Positions 9,066 to 19,006 of a DNA stretch of 26,025 nt are shown here, piece by piece. The stretch's first letter is position 1. Each line of letters opens with the position of its first letter. Position numbers and translations under genes: made by a program. The notes beneath the pieces were generated by a model. The model saw only the letters and a program-made list of their open reading frames with translations, was not told the DNA's origin and did not search any database. The DNA comes from Jimgerdemannia flammicorona (taxonomy: Eukaryota > Mucoromycota > Endogonomycetes > Endogonales > Endogonaceae): positions 1 to 26,025 of the forward strand of contig RBNI01000892.1 in assembly GCA_003990745.1 (NCBI GenBank), in the 5' to 3' direction.

Positions 9066-11135
9066 TATAAGCACACAACCTTCAAGCCACCAAAATCACA
9101 CATCACCCTCAGAACAAGCCACTGAAATCACATGTGACCTCTGAACAAATCTGGAAATCACCTGCAAGATCATGAAGCTGAGTCAAACTGAAGTCACAGC
9201 ATACAAAGATGAGTCAATATGAAGTCATGGAATACAAGATTTACACAAACAAAATCTTACCAATCAGGACCAAATACATATATAATGAGCACTGAAATGT
9301 GTTGAAATAGAGAATCAAAACAAACCAAACATACAATTACAACTTCTGAATATAAAAATATAACCACTGAGATCTACAACTGTATCCATGCTGATATTTG
9401 AAATACCATTATCAACTGAGCCACACCCCCTCTGCCCCTCATGAATATCCATAGTCTAGCACCCCTCTACTTTATGGAAGCCTGATGGAATGTCCTAAAC
9501 TTACTTAGTGAGGTCTACCAAATCAGACAAATCTCAAGCTACTACCAGATTGGCTGCTTCCTGGAAGACATAGTTGAACACTACTATGATATAGATATTA
9601 CTCAGATATCTCAATACCAGAAACTCATTGCCTGCAAACATTGAGAACTCTTCTATAAGTATAGCACAGTTATTCCTCATCTCTGAGTTACTATCAGCGA
9701 AATGGTTACTACTCTATCCTATAGCCAAATCAATGATATGATACAAGAACTTGACCACAAATATCTCAAATACATTCAGACCATAGATAGAACCTTCCCA
9801 TACCCTGATGACCATATCCTACAAATGCCTCAAGTCAGATATACTATGAAGGACATCTACAATATAATCCAATTTGATAGAGATGAAGCAGAAGACAATG
9901 ATCCCTCTGATGCTGATATAACCTCAAGTCAAAGATCTCTGCCAAGCCTGATCACTCTGCCAATCTTACCAATGAACTTGCAATAGTTCATAACTACCTA
10001 CAAGACTTATTGGGACAATGACCACTGGTATGAGTACCAATCTACATTTACCTCTGATTACTTCAACTATAATAAAAAGACCAGAGAACACAACCTGTAC
10101 CTCTAGACAACCCTTGAGATTGAACCAACAACTCCACTACCTGAGTATGAACAATATGAACCACAGCCACCAGCTTACTATAATCCAGTAACTTATAGTA
10201 CCATAACTTATAGAAGATATGCAGACAGTGAATCTGATGAAAGCAAAGATGATGTACCTCTCCTTTGCCCATCAATGCCTTACCCAGCATATAAAACAGA
10301 TGATACTATCCTGTAGGATGGTGATGAAGTTCCAATATATTATTACTTCAGTGAATAAGGAGAGTTAATCTGCAAACAATTCTTCCTAGACCACTACTTC
10401 ATCAGAGATGATATCATTGATAGTGATATTATCAAAGACTACCCAGACAGCATCTAAACCTATAAATAGCTTAGCAGTCATAGCATAGTTAGATTAGCCT
10501 TATACAATGTGACTGTGAACTGACTCAGCAGTCAGATGATCTCTTGACATATCAGATCACACTTGTACTATGTGACTGCATTCCAACTTAGTAAGGTACT
10601 AAGTGCTACATCCATATCTAGTATAGTCCAGATAGCCCCTCACTAGTATAAATACCCCCTCCTCCAGACCTCAGAATCTCAGACTTAAATAATCTAAATA
10701 CAACTTCTGAGCACTTCTCCACAATATCTCTTTACACAACTACTCTTAGTATAGCAATATCATGAATAGCAAATAAACCTATTTAATAACCCATAAACCA
10801 CTCTTAAGTAAATCCACTCTCTATTAGGTCTCACTCCTAACCCCATTATAAAATTTCCTAATTGGGTATTGTCTACAGTGATATACCAATTCAACTAAGC
10901 TGGTCTTAGTTTCTTAAACTTCCTGAAATATGGAAAATCCTGAACATCCAAAACTAGTTCAAAAAAGGACTTTGGTTGAGACATTAACCTGATCTTGAAA
11001 TCAATTAGTATAAAGGATATACTCCATATGAAATTAATCTTGACCTTAAGAAAACAGTCTTCCAGAATATCTAGAACTTCCAGAAAACTCTTCTAGAACT
11101 ACATAATAGTTATCCTAACAAGTAACCCTCTTATA
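9066..11135 (+). repeat. Solo LTR, ORF-bearing subtype, CpG-depleted (LTR copy C, 2,070 bp)
   Basis: It aligns from end to end with the LTR at 3594-5654, from TATAAGC (decayed TGTAAGC) to CTTATA (decayed CTTACA). CpG is nearly gone; where the other copy has ATCCGCACTGAC this one has ATCCATGCTGAT. Flanks are GAATG (9061-9065) and AGGTG (11136-11140), differing only by G/A transitions. Joining the flanks with one 5-bp copy restores the LINE frame (APRENGLF). It therefore looks like a solo LTR from recombination between two LTRs of a complete insertion. Confidence 0.88.
9360..10457 (+). pseudogene. Second copy of the U3-encoded frame, heavily decayed
   Basis: It corresponds codon for codon to 3882-4979 and has the same 1,098-nt length, although the start is ATA instead of ATG and there are more stops. 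It keeps Gln where the other copy has its first TAG, and a second TAG at the same place. A clean stretch of 94 codons remains from 9702 to 9986. The function is unknown. Confidence 0.6.
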
Positions 11136-11624
11136 AGGTGGCCTGTTCTGAGACTTTTGAAAGAAGATGCTGGAAGTATCTGAGGTGCTGGAAGAGATAA
11201 TAGTACTATATGACTCAGTATTACAGTCAGGGAGGTGGGTGGGTGAGCAAGATCTGAGGCTAATGATACTACTTTATAAGGACAAGAGCAGAAAAGAGAA
11301 CTAAAAGAATTGGTGGCCTATCATACTTCTAGATATGGATAGAAAGTTGGCCACCAAGGTGGTAATAGTGAGACTACAGAAGATGATCCAGCAAGTCTTA
11401 GGTGAGGAGCAGCATAACTTTGTAAGAGGCTGGCTCATTAGGAATAGCACAGCTTGAGTACACAGTATCATTAAAGAGACTTAAGCCTGTGGACTAGATA
11501 GAAGATTGGTCTTCTTGGATCAGGAAAAGGCTTATGATTATATTCGGCAGATCTGATTAGTGAAGGTATTAGATAGGATTGGTATCTCTTAGTAGTTCTA
11601 GATAGCAATGATCAGCCTACTTAT
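11136..11624 (+). pseudogene. LINE ORF2, second part: start of the reverse transcriptase
   Basis: This continues the LINE after the solo LTR. Visible motifs are LRLMILLYKDKSRKEN, NWWPIILLDMDRKLATKVV (about 11310, the N-W-R-P-I-x-L-L motif), HNFVRGWLIRNST (about 11412), and FLDQEKAYDYI (11512-11544, matching F-L-D-x-x-K-A-F-D). The motif with the YADD catalytic pair lies beyond the break at 11624 and is not present. Stops are TGA, TAG and TAA. Confidence 0.8.
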
Positions 11625-12109
11625 AATGGTTCTAGTTTCTTTAAGAGAAAGCAGCTTAATCTGAAAGTTCTAGTTGGTCTAAAGTAACTTGAAAAGATAC
11701 TTAAAGGTTCAAGTATTCTTAAAAAATTTCTGAGAGAAAATATTCTGAGCTTTATTTAGGCAGAGAATAAGGATATTTATATATAATCTGAAAGAAAGAT
11801 CTGAAAGGATCTTGGAAAGAAAGAGAAATGCCAAGAAATAGATTTTTGGTAAAGCTAACTAATACTATTCTATAATGTTCTGAAAGGTTCCATGACTAGC
11901 TAAGACAAGATACTTAGTGCCAAGGAAAGATAAGAATGTTCTAGTGGTGTCTAGATACTGAGAGAAGGTTTCTAAACAAGTAGAAGATGGTGGAACATAG
12001 TAGAATGTTCAAGAAATAATAAGAAAAGACTAACTAAAAGATGTAAAAATATACTAAGACTAAATATAACTGCAAAATTATTATATCTCTTTCTTTTTAA
12101 GAACTAACA
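11625..12109 (-). repeat. Probable 3' LTR of the older minus-strand chromovirus
   Basis: On the minus strand it starts TGTTAGTTC next to GAGAA (a weak, decayed polypurine stretch) and ends AGAACCA where LINE reverse transcriptase sequence resumes. It contains a TATATATAAA box (11776-11785) and AATAAAG shortly after, in the order expected for U3-R. The inverted termini are poor and no second LTR is in the window to compare, so the exact ends are uncertain. Confidence 0.55.
12003..12015 (-). promoter_or_regulatory. Three-unit heat-shock-element match in the probable LTR U3
   Basis: GAATGTTCAAGAA is three alternating GAA/TTC units at exact 5-bp spacing, the consensus for heat shock factor trimer binding. 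It lies about 220 bp upstream of the TATA box on the element's own strand. A two-unit GAATGTTC is at 11934-11941. AT-rich DNA yields such matches by chance at some rate, so function is inference. Confidence 0.4.
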
Positions 12110-14250
12110 TTCTCATTGAGTTCTTAGGTAACATAAGACTAGATATACTTAACCAAAATTTCTCAAACTTATATCAGCATATTGATAGGGATTAGCTATT
12201 CTCATATAGGACAGAGGGCTTATTACCAGACTAACCAACTGGGAGAGGTTTAAACCCAGCTAGTAGCTTCATTTTGGTGGACTTCTTATTTATTAAATAT
12301 TCTGTTAGTTCTGGGGTCTCAAATTAAACTTCCAATATATAAGATACTGATCATTACCATAGGTCATCAATAATTCAAGGAAGTCACCATAGAGATTAGA
12401 CAATGGTATTTTGCCTCAAAGTCTTAAACTAGATCTTGAGAGTTCTTGAGATTGATCAGTAGTTTCCAGATAGTATCATATTTAGGATAACTCATCTACT
12501 TGACTAGATATTCAGGATGGTGGTAGCAGATTCATTTATTAAGAATTTTCTCAACTTTATACTTGATATGGTCTTCAATAATTATAGTTAGAAATTTGAC
12601 CAGAGTAGAGTAGTGACTGGTTCTAGGTCTTGAGGTGTGATATATAAAAGACTGGGTATACTCTTATAATTTCAGATAGCTTGAGGTAATAAGAGGATAC
12701 AGAAACTTATTCAGTGATCTCAAAAGGTCTAATATACTTGAGTTGAAACTTGTTCAAAGGGTAGTTAACTTGAGATTATATCTTGAGATTCTTGGTAGAC
12801 AGTAGGACTTAATCTCCAATAGTATAAATGACATCATGGCATTTCTTGTCAGTATACTTGGCTTGATGCTATTGAGCTTTATGAAGATTTATGGTGACAA
12901 TCTTGAGTAGTTTATTCATTTTATCTATAAGGTTCTTGGCTGTAGAAACTTGTATTTGACTGCTTTTCTTGAAAGAGAATAGACTTATAAGAGTCTCAGG
13001 ATCTTAACTATAGAGTAATCAGAAAGGGGAAAGATCAGTAGATAATTGGATAGCATTGTTGTATGCAAACTCCATATAAGTTGCCTCTTTCTCTGCTACC
13101 TTACTGGTCACAATGGTTTGGTAGGCAACCTTCTGAGTCTACTTTCTACAATTATTACTCTCTCTATCTTGGGTTGGTTTGCTGTATCTATTGCAGGGCA
13201 GTGGGGGGAAGGCAATGGTGATGAGTTGCCTCTTTATCAGTATCAGATCAGTGTCTTCTCCACTTTTTCACAATTTCTGATACCTTCAGCTATATCTGGG
13301 GTACATCTATTTTGGTATAGCACCTTCTTTCTTTTGCCATCACCAACAAGGTGCTGTCTCAGTATGTTACAGGCTGCATAGGGAGTCAGCTGACCTTGGG
13401 CATCAAGTACTCAGTATATGTTACCTGCAGGTCCTCAATGCCTGTAGTGGGGCCCTCTGGCTTTGGTGAGCTTTCTGGTGAGTATAGTTCTGGTATAGGT
13501 GACTGCTTTTTGGGTGTTGTTGGGATGAGAGAGGAGGTGGCTGTCACAAATAAGAGGAAGGGCAATTATGGTGAACCAGTAGGGTGTCAGACTGGGGGCA
13601 GTCATCAGGGCTGGAGCAGGTACTACTTTGGTGGAGCCTTTTGATTAGTGCAGAGTGGTTAGGTAGTAAGTATCACTCTCGGCTTCTTTTGCCAATTCAG
13701 CAGGTTGGGCTCTGGTCATTAGGAGGGGTCAGGGGGCCCAAGACTACCTATTTCAGGCATCTTGACTGCACTTAACTGGAACTGGGAGCTGATATGGTAA
13801 TGTGATCAAGGCTGGTAGGCTTGAGTAGTGGGGTATTGGAGGTTTCCTCCCACCTCACATGTAAGTTCTTTACTTACCTCAACTGGGAGAACTAGGTCTT
13901 ATCCACTATGATGTACTTTGATGAGGGTTTTTTCTTTATCTGTTATTCTCTTTGGAGTGGTAGGGGCTATTCTATTTGACTCAGGCATGGTCTTGTATAT
14001 ACATTGGGGTCTTGGGCATGTGCTTTTGGTCATTGGTATATGGCTGAGTTCTCTCTGATGGTAGAGAGAGCATGGTGTACAGAATGAGGTGTGGGCCAAC
14101 ATAGGCCCTACTGTACCTGGTATAGTTGAGCTACTGGATAATAGTTAGTCTAGGTTAATGGGGGGGCAGTGCTTAATGGGTGGTGGGGGAGAGTTTTGGC
14201 CTATATAATCTAGGTTCTTTTTCAATAAAAATCCACAGGATATTGAGTCC

Positions 14251-14296
<46 letters not shown>

Positions 14297-15287
14297 ACAT
14301 AAGTCAGATAGTGGTCCCAATCATCTTGCTTATAAGAAATATAGTTTCTAAGTATTTATTCTAGAGTTCTGTTCATGTGCTTGGTTTATCTATCAGTTTG
14401 TAGGTAAAAGACAGTAGATATAGCCAATTGGGTTCCCAGGGTCTTGAAGAGAGTTTGCCAGAAGTAACTGGTGAACTTGGGGTCACAATCACTGATAATT
14501 ACTCATAGTAGGCCATAGTGACAGAAGATAAACTTGAAGAAGATTCTTGTAATCTCAGGTATAGTAGTATTAGTAGTGATTGGTTCAGCAACCATGGTCT
14601 TGATCAAGCAGTCAACAAATATGATGATAGCATCAGCACTAGATTGAGTTCATAGCAGTTGAGTTACAAAGTCTATAGTAACTTACTCAAATTTCTTGGT
14701 AGAAATTAGTAGTAGTTGTAGTAAACTGGCTAGTACTTAGTTGGTAGACTTATTGCACTGACATAGATCATAGCTGGTAACATAGTTCTTGATTTCCTTA
14801 ATCATACTTGGCTAATAGTAGTGGCATTGAAAGTTCTTGACAGTCTTCTTGATTTCCAAGTAACTGGCAAGAGGGGAGTTATAGTGTTCTTGCAAAATCT
14901 TATAGTATAGATTCATGTTTTCAAGTAAGTAGACTTGATCTTGATGATAGATCAGATTGTTCTTAACAGTATATATATTCTTGAGCTCATTTGAGAAAAC
15001 TCTAGTAGCAACTATATCTTCTTTATAAGCTTGTCTGATTTGGTCTAGGAATTCTGATACTAAGGTGACTTATATAATTATGATAAGGTCAGGGCATCTT
15101 AATAAGACATCTGGTACTACAAGTATCTTGTCAGGCTTATAGATGATTGTCAAGTTGAAGGTTTGAAGCTTGAGGCTCTACTTGACTTATAGACATAACA
15201 GAGTAAGTTAGGTGTTGATGTACTTAAGGGATTTATAGTTAGTAATGACATCAAACTCAACATCTTCTAGATAGCATCACTAGTGAT
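12110..15287 (-). pseudogene. Older chromovirus pol: RNase H end, integrase, chromodomain; split by a retroposon
   Basis: Read right to left: an RNase H tail (FDVITNYKSLKYINT, about 15235, and KPDKILVVPD), an H2C2 region (HYNSPLASYLEIKKT to YDLCQCNKST, about 14890-14745), an integrase core with VDCLIK (about 14615) and [13 protein letters not shown] (about 14490), and QTDR to TKHMNRTLE where the catalytic Glu of the TERMN motif is Lys. Then comes YVEFAYNNAIQ across the insertion, a GPF-type KYIRPFEI (about 12720), and a chromodomain (IKYKVEKILNK to HHPEYLVK and YDTIW, about 12580-12470). Stops of all three kinds are common, so this copy is older than the plus-strand chromovirus and of another lineage. 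The LTR at 15288 cuts it in RNase H; reverse transcriptase, protease and gag are missing. Confidence 0.85.
13082..14290 (+). mobile_element. Non-autonomous poly(A) retroposon, copy E1
   Basis: A 1.2 kb unit ends in about 39 A's, with AATAAA (14224-14229) some 25 bp before the tail as in a processed mRNA. It is flanked by a 14-bp target duplication, AACTCCATATAAGT (13068-13081) and AACTCTACATAAGT (14291-14304), which differ by two C/T transitions. Removing it with one target copy restores the integrase reading YVEFAYNNA. A second copy, starting at the same 5' point, is at 24178-25382. G-rich short frames (for example VGPSGFGEL, GGSHQGW) exist in both, but I recognise no protein. No clear pol III A or B box is visible at the 5' end. 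Confidence 0.88.
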
Positions 15288-16881
15288 TGTAAGAGGGTTA
15301 CTTGTTAGAGTAACCATTACATAGTTCTGGAAGAGTTTTCTGAAAGTTCTGGATATTCTGGAAGACTGTTTTCTTAAGGTCAAGATCAATTTCATATAGA
15401 GTATATCCTCTATACTTATTGATTTCAAGATTGGATTGATGTCTCAACTAAAGTTCTTATTCAGACTAGTTCTGGATGTTCAGGATTTTCCATATTTCAG
15501 GAAGTTTGAGAAACTAAGACCAGCTTAGTTGAATAGGCATATTGCTGCAGACAATACCCAATTAGGAAATTTCATGATAGGGTTAGAAGTGGGACCTAAC
15601 AGAGAGTGGATTTACTTAAGAGTGGTTTGTAAATTATTAAATAGGTTTATTTGCTATTTATGATATTGCTATACTAGGAATAGTTGTATAAAGAGATATT
15701 GTGGGGAAGTGCTCAGGAGTTGTGTCAGATTGTTCAAGTCTTCAAGTATGTTTGAGTCTGTTCAAGTCTGTTCAAGTCTGAGATTCTGAGATCTGGAGGA
15801 GGGGGTATTTATACTAGTGAGAGACTATCTGGACTATGCTGAATATAGATGTAGTACTTAGTGTCTTACTAAGTCAGAATGCAGTCATATAGTACAAGTG
15901 TGATCTGATATGTCAAGGGATTGTCTGACTGCTGAGTCAGTTTACAGTCACATCATATAAGGCTAATCTAACTATACTATAACTGCTAAGCTATCTATAG
16001 ATTTAGATACTGTCTGGGTAGTCTTCAATGATATTACCATCAATAATCTCATCTCTGATAAAGTAGTCATCTAGGAAGAGTTGTTCTTAGATTAATTCTC
16101 CTTGTTTGCTGAGATAATAATATATTGGAACTTTGTCATCATCCTACAGAATTGTATCATCTGTCTCATATACTGGATAAAGCATTGGTGGGTGAAGGAG
16201 GGGTACATCATCTTTGCTTTCATTGGATTTACTGTCTGCATATCTCCTATAAGTTACAGCACTATGAGTTACTGGGTTGTAGTAAGCTGGTGGCTGTGGT
16301 TCATATTGCTCATACTCAGGTAGTGGAGTTGTTGGTTCAATCTCAAGGGTTGTCTAGAGGTACAGGTTATGCTCTTCAGTCTCTTCATTATAGTTGAAAT
16401 AATCAGAAGTGAATACAGGTTGGTACTCATGCCAGTGATCATTGTCCCAATAAGTCTTGTAGATAGTTATGAACTGTTGTAAGTTTATTGGCAAGGTTGG
16501 CAGTATGATCAGGGTTAGTAGAGATCCTTGGCTTGAGGTCATATTGACATCAGAGAGATCATTGTCTTCTGCTTCATCTTCATCAAATTAGATTATATCA
16601 TAGATGTCCTTCATAGTATATCTGACTTGAGGTATTTGTAGAATATGGTCATCAGGGTGTGGGAAGGTTCTGTCTGTAGTCTGAATGTACTCAAGATACT
16701 TGTAATTGAGTTCTTATATCATATCATCTATTTGGCTATAGGACAGAGTAGTGATCATTTTAGTAGTAGTAACTCAGAGATGGGAAATAACAGTACTATA
16801 CTTATAGAAGAGTTCTTGATGTTTGTGGGCAATGAGTTTCTGGTATTGAGACATCTGGATAATATCTGTATTGTGATAGTG
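15288..16881 (-). repeat. LTR of the ORF-bearing subtype, truncated (LTR copy D)
   Basis: On the minus strand it ends CTTACA at 15288 and is colinear with 3594-5654 from that copy's position 4101 onward. It stops at 16881 at the poly(T) of a LINE, so its first ~500 bp are missing. The U3 frame (16003-16881, 293 codons, stop at 16003-16005) matches without net indel and has Gln where the copy at 3882 has its second TAG. CpG is low. It sits in the RNase H region of the older chromovirus. Confidence 0.85.
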
Positions 16882-17358
16882 TTTTTTTTTTTATTTTTTT
16901 TTTTTATAGTCACTTGGACTCTGCTATTTATTACCAATCTATTCATAATTATACAGCATCTCCTCCCCCTACCCAATTCCTATAGAGGAGCCTCCCTCTA
17001 CCTCATCATGAATAAAGGCCATCTTCTTACCCACTATCTCCACCCTCTCCCTACTCTGCCTATAGATCTTCTCCACTAAATAGTACCTTCAACCACCCTG
17101 TAGCCTCCAATCAAGCCACCAGCCTGTCAAGGTGTCTTCCATAAGGCCATGCCAATGCAACAACTGGTCCCCTAAGCCAAGTCTCCTCCCATCTTCAAAA
17201 ACAAATAGCCAGTGACTGGCCAACCCCACTCAAATTGCCAAAACTCAGCCTAAGGTAAGCCACTCCTTTCCCACCCTCTCTATCAGTCTATTCTACAGAT
17301 CTTCCCACTGATCCTGCATACCATCACTCCAACACCCTACCCCCAAGTGGTCCCCAAT
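16882..17358 (-). mobile_element. LINE 2, 3' end with poly(A) tail
   Basis: The plus strand shows an interrupted T tract (16882-16905), the poly(A) tail of a minus-strand LINE inserted into the LTR to its left. Upstream on the minus strand are a 3' untranslated part and the end of ORF2, continuing past the LTR element inserted at 17359 into 23722-24177. Joining across that insertion gives an unbroken reading FWQTIGDHLGVGCW. Confidence 0.75.
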
Positions 17359-18036
17359 TGTAAGAGGGTTGCTTTTTAGGGTAACTGTTACATAGTTCTG
17401 AAAAGGTTTTCTAGAAGTTCTGAATATTCTGGAAGACTGTTTTCTTATGGTTAAGATCAATTTCATATGGAGTATGTCCTCTATGCTTATTGATTTCAAG
17501 ATCAGGTTGACGTCTCAACCAAAGTCTTTTTTTGGACTAGTTCTGGATGTTCAGGATTTTCCGTATTTCAGGAAGTTCAAGAAACTAAGACCAACTTAGT
17601 TGAATTGGCGTATCGCTGCAAACAATACCCAATTAGGAAATTTCGTGATGGGATTAGGAGTAGGGCCTAACGGGGAGTGGGTTTACTTAAGAGTGGTTTG
17701 TGGGTTATTAAATAGGTTTATTTGCTATTTATGATATTGCTATACTAGGAGTAGTTGTGTAAAGAGATATTGTGGGGAAGTGCTCAGGAGTTGTGTTCGG
17801 ATTGTTCAGATCTGAGCTTCTGAGGTCTGGGGGAGGGAGTATTTATACTAGTGAGGGGCTATCTGGACTATGCTAGATATGGATGTAGCACTAAGTGCTT
17901 TGCTGAGTCGGAATGTAGTTACATAGTACAAGTGTGATCTGACATGTCAAGAGATCGTCTGACTGCTAAGTCAGTTCACAGTCACGTTGTACAAGGCTAA
18001 TCTAACTATACTATGACTGCTAAGCTATTTATAGGT

Positions 18037-18830
18037 TTAGGTGCTGTCTGGTTAGTCTTTGATGACATCACTATTGATGACATCATTGCTGGCAAAGTCT
18101 GAGCAGTTTTCTGACTTCTGACATCATCAGTTTCAAGGTGTCGTCATTTCTATCTCTTGCAAGATTAAGGCTGTCCTTGGTGGTGGTGGTTGTACAAGGA
18201 TAACAGGTCTTGGTTCTCTTTTTTTTTTGGTCTGCTGGTGCATTTGCGAGGACTGGCCATTCTCGTCTAGGGCGAGGGCTCCCAATGTCGTGGCTGGGGG
18301 TTCAAACCTCTCGGAAATGATATTTTCTGTAATCCGAGGCAATTTCTAGTAGTAATATCTGTCACGTGGATGGCTTGAGATTGGTTTCGATGATGTCGGC
18401 TTTCTTGAGTTCAGATGAAGCATCCATCACTCTCCAATAGAGGTGACACAGATAGAGCGAACAGAGTTGTTCAAATGCGTTTTGCTTCTGCTAAGTAATG
18501 AGATCTTGTATAGTCGCAGTGTATCTTGGTCTTGAGTTGATAAGTGCAGTTCATAAACCTTTTGGTAGATGAGATAGGGTTCTTCTTGTCTCAATTTGAG
18601 TTTGGTACTTTTGGTTTTCTTTTGTAATAGTACAGTATACCAAACTAGTTATAGTAGTTCAGAGTCAGTCTTATGGTTGTAGTACTTCTTCTAGTATTCT
18701 TGTATCTTGGCAGTGAGTTCTCGTGCTTGCTGGCATATTTCGGGTAACCAGATAATCTCTTGTTTTGTAGTCTCACATGTGGTTTCCAAATTAGTTCTAA
18801 GGATGCCATGTGATTTTGGTGGCTTGGAGG
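18037..18830 (-). pseudogene. U3 reading frame of LTR subtype A, unknown function
   Basis: One frame runs from near the LTR start to TAA at 18037-18039, about 260 codons, with internal TAG, TAA and TGA codons. No in-frame ATG is visible near the start. Residues include EIIWLPEICQQA, LRQEEPYLIYQKVYEL and, in the cleanest stretch (18133-18342), a Pro/Thr/Gln-rich segment with PRITENIISERFEPP. Its last ~20 codons (NDVINSDVIKD) match the C terminus of the unrelated U3 frame of the other subtype. So two different proteins, or protein relics, share one C-terminal tail. I recognise no family. The copy in the other LTR ends at 22915-22917 and is colinear over the compared part. Confidence 0.5.
18060..18126 (-). 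promoter_or_regulatory. Three TGACATCA motifs, CRE/ATF-like, upstream of the LTR TATA box
   Basis: TGACATCA occurs three times here (about 18062, 18077, 18119), and again in the other LTR at about 22938-23005. It differs from the palindromic bZIP site TGACGTCA by one CpG transition. Two of the repeats overlap codons of the U3 frame's C-terminal D-V-I motif, so coding conservation is a competing explanation. Confidence 0.3.
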
Positions 18831-18843
18831 TTGTACGCTTACA

Positions 18844-18856
18844 ACTCTCCCCTTCT
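18844..18856 (-). other. Polypurine tract of the dUTPase element
   Basis: On the minus strand it reads AGAAGGGGAGAGT, directly before the 3' LTR start. It is nearly identical to the tract at 3582-3593. Confidence 0.85.
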
Positions 18857-19006
18857 TAGCTTTTGACGTCCTCGTCGAAGCCTTCTAATTTGTTCTGGTG
18901 TTGTTGTACCATTTGGATAGTTCTTGTGGCTGTATTTGTTGAGGATTTGTTCAACTTTGTATTCTTCTTGGTCATTAATAATGACAGATACAGGTGGTTC
19001 TGTAGT
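18857..19006 (-). pseudogene. Residual chromodomain fragment after internal deletion
   Basis: Immediately past the protease region the sequence jumps to VIINDQEEYKVEQILNK, the start of the chromodomain found at about 2985-3045 in the plus-strand element. A second deletion removes the rest of the chromodomain, joining HKN to a tail ending LRRGEL. The first junction is in frame with the protease, so the deleted polyprotein could read from Gag to this stub apart from TGA codons. Confidence 0.75.

Larger units (their letters stand above)
5655..11624 (+). mobile_element. Tad1/I-like LINE, 5' part, split by a solo LTR and truncated by a chromovirus
   Basis: ORF1 (5757-7592) is followed by ORF2 with an AP-type endonuclease and the N-terminal half of a reverse transcriptase. 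A solo LTR (9066-11135) interrupts ORF2 between the endonuclease-reverse transcriptase linker and the first reverse transcriptase motifs. Removing it with one 5-bp target copy restores the frame. The LINE stops at 11624, in reverse transcriptase, where an LTR of the minus-strand chromovirus begins. The sense strand is strikingly purine-rich. Its 5' end is undefined because the LTR at 3594-5654 abuts it. Confidence 0.8.
17359..18843 (-). repeat. 3' LTR of the dUTPase element (subtype A, 1,485 bp)
   Basis: On the minus strand it starts TGTAAGCG (18843) and ends CTTACA (17359). The 3' half (TATA boxes, AATAAA, TTCnnGAA array) is shared with the ORF-bearing LTR subtype, as are about 60 bp at the start, but the U3 middle is different and shorter. 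Confidence 0.93.
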
